NCBI GenBank assembly: GCA_013407085.1
Contig: JACCGJ010001700.1
Coordinates: forward strand, 1-64,000
Origin: Atriophallophorus winterbourni
Lineage: Eukaryota; Platyhelminthes; Trematoda; Plagiorchiida; Microphallidae
DNA length: 64,000 nt
Direction: 5' to 3'
In this document: positions 62,160-64,000 of the stretch, piece after piece
Layout: each line of letters starts with the position of its first letter
Position numbering within the stretch: position 1 is the first letter of the stretch
Position numbers and translations under genes: made by a program
Notes under the pieces: generated by a model
Seen by the model: only the letters and a program-made list of their open reading frames with translations
What the model was told of the DNA's origin: nothing
Databases searched by the model: none

Positions 62160-64000
62160 ACGGAGATATCAATTTAAGATATGAATTTGATGAGGAACGA
62201 CCGAGAGAGAAGTGGTTGTGGTGGTGCTCTTTATTATCATAATGGACTCCAGTGCCATCCGATGGACAACACAGAATGCAAGCTCGTGGATACAATTTGG
62301 GGTTCTTTAATGATGATGTCTGGTAAAGTTTGCATTATTGGTCTGGTCTACCATTTCACTTCATCTACGGAATCGTAAAACCAAATGTTGATCCAAGTGC
62401 TTCAGCGCTTGATTCGCACACAGAAATTAACGACACTTATCAGGGGTGATTTTAATCTGTCCACCCTTTATCTCAGGGAAGATCACTCCCTACAAACGCT
62501 AGAATATCGATTTAGAGATGTACTATATTCAGTCCCGTTATACAACCATGTTCAAGAATGCACCCGGAGAAGAGGTTTTGACCGCCAATTTTTCCTTGAT
62601 TTGGTGATAACATCGGAACAACAATCTAAGGATGCGATCAAATTCCAGGCTCCGGGTGGTCTTAGTGACCATTTAGTGTTTGTTTTCGACTATATCTGCA
62701 GTACTCAGCAATCGCTTGTTCCGAATATGGTAGTTCGACGGGTAGATAAATTATCCCTGAGTAAATCGCTCGCACAGATTCTGCATTTTCAGACGGCAAC
62801 TTAAGACCTGACTCACAATGAACGAACACATAGATTTTCTGAAATTGAAGATAGCCGAGAACTCGCAGATCGCTCCTAGAAGATCAGAACATGAGCTTCG
62901 TTTTGTCGTCCGCAGCAGAACAAAGAAGTGGATGGCGCTGAAGCGTGGATGCGCATAAAACCAACAATACTTATACTTATTGGCAACAATTCCGTGTGTT
63001 ACGCAACAAAAAGACTTAAATAATTTGAGAGGATAAGGAAGCGCACCAATTGATGCTGCTGTCAAAAATGGAACACGAACCTAAGTTACTATACAAAATC
63101 ATTAAAGTGAAATCAAAATTCAAACCAGGAATTTTTTCCCGAATAGAATGGCGAAAAATTCATTGAGACCGCGTTGAAAACCGTGAATGTTCTCGCAATT
63201 TATAACTCTAAAGTCTTCTTGCCAAACGTTTTCGTGGAAGGTTGTGAGTATTCAGTCGATTCAGGAATCCAGACGTTGGGCGAAATTTTGATAAATCCAG
63301 AGATTGTTGCAAGACAATTGCTCAAACTAAATGTAAGAAAATCCTCAACTGCGGATGGCATCACACCGGATGTCCTGATGTTCTACCATCGTCAGCTTTG
63401 TTAACCGCTTTCCATCCTGTTAACCATTCAAGATTCAAGATTCAAGATTTATGGTTAAAAAACCAAATTGCTGTACAGTACCATAGGATATACGTATAAA
63501 AATTAAAAAATCGTCACTTTTATGATCATATCCGTGTTCTTCATAGGTGGAGCAAAAATAATCCTCAATGGCGACACAGACTGAGGGAAAAGAATCTTTG
63601 GATGGACGGTAGTTCCGTGCGTTAAAAAAATATAGACATCAATATGTAGGGGCCAACGCAGTAGTTCTCAACATAAGGTTTCGTAACGTTTGTTCAAAGA
63701 TGTGCTCGTTCGCTGAGGTAACAATATCTGTCGGCAAGCTATTCCACAAGAAGCATACACGAACAGCGAATAAGTGACGACGACAATTCAATCGTGAGTG
63801 TGGGATTTGAAGGGTCAAAGGGGAGCTGCATGTGGGGACAACCGAACCAAACTTGAAGATGCTCATAGGAGTGGTACCAACCGATTGGAAGTCCGGCGTG
63901 ATTACACCTATCTTCAAAGGAGGCTGCCGGTCTGACGCTGCAAATTATCGTCCCGTCACACTATTACCCATTATTGATATGGTCATTGAACGTATAGTCT
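62160..64000 (+). mobile_element. CR1-like LINE, endonuclease to RT, cut by window end
   Basis: Endonuclease pieces at 62181-62804 (RSGCGGALYYHNG, IGLVYHF, IRGDFNLSTL, LDLVITSEQQ, LSDHLVFVFDY), the basic linker (FVVRSRTKKWM, 62900), and RT start at 63174-63404 (LNVRKSSTADGITPDVL). After a nested insertion, RT resumes at 63866-64000 (GVVPTDWKSGVITPIFKGG, NYRPVTLLPII). Frames are broken. The 3' part lies outside the window. Confidence 0.85.
63427..63850 (-). mobile_element. CR1-like LINE 3' end nested in RT of another copy
   Basis: The tail 'caagattcaagattcaaga' begins at 63429. Minus-strand 63840-63639 encodes the C-terminal block (LQIPHSRLNCRRHLFAVRVCFLWNSLPTDIV). It is bounded on both sides by plus-strand RT sequence, so it inserted into that copy. 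Confidence 0.85.

Noticed and set aside
1..64000. CRISPR arrays, operons, ribosome-binding sites, tRNA or rRNA genes
   Set aside because: No regularly spaced short repeats with unique spacers, no cloverleaf with conserved arms, and no rRNA-like conserved blocks were seen. The sequence is clearly eukaryotic.

Overview
The window reads as nuclear DNA of a parasitic flatworm, most likely a trematode (an opisthorchiid-type fluke is my best guess, inferred from the repeat families and not proven). It is AT-rich, has spliced genes with GT-AG introns, a 1000-base assembly gap, and dense decayed CR1-like and RTE-like LINEs plus Penelope-like elements (PLEs). I see no bacterial features, tRNA, rRNA or CRISPR.

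Layout. 1-13.5 kb is a patchwork of broken RTE and CR1-like LINE pieces. 13.5-18.6 kb is a nearly full-length CR1-like LINE (ORF1 with a PHD-type finger, endonuclease, reverse transcriptase). Its ORF1 is split by a 514-bp inverted-repeat element that carries hammerhead ribozymes and has a 13-bp target-site duplication. 18.6-27.1 kb holds tail-to-tail CR1 fragments and a second long CR1 copy on the minus strand. 27.5-36.6 kb is PLE, RTE and CR1 debris with one well-kept CR1 reverse transcriptase (30.7-32.4 kb). 37.2-46.7 kb is the one host gene I can reconstruct: a three-exon, minus-strand SLC10-family sodium/bile-acid cotransporter of 534 residues. Its introns contain a clustered ~240-bp repeat, a well-formed hammerhead ribozyme at 41.3 kb, and the gap. 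47.6-54.7 kb has nested 3' ends of CR1 and PLE copies and one orphan exon at 52.2 kb.

54.8-61.6 kb is a ~1.67-kb segmental duplication. The left copy is interrupted by a 2.46-kb LTR retrotransposon whose LTRs are almost identical, with a 5-bp target duplication; the right copy preserves the empty site. The element keeps gag and protease fused in frame to a reverse-transcriptase stub and a C-terminal tail, and lacks the reverse transcriptase core, RNase H and integrase. It looks like a compact non-autonomous derivative. Between the copies lies a 5'-truncated PLE with a GIY-YIG nuclease. The right copy runs into a ~242-bp tandem array with degenerate hammerheads. 62.1-64 kb is another CR1 copy with a nested insertion.

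The most interesting theme is that several distinct hammerhead-type repeats (14.0-14.4, 41.3, 47.7 and 61.6 kb) occur here, at least three of them next to or inside PLE sequence, and one was demonstrably mobile because it left a target-site duplication in a LINE.
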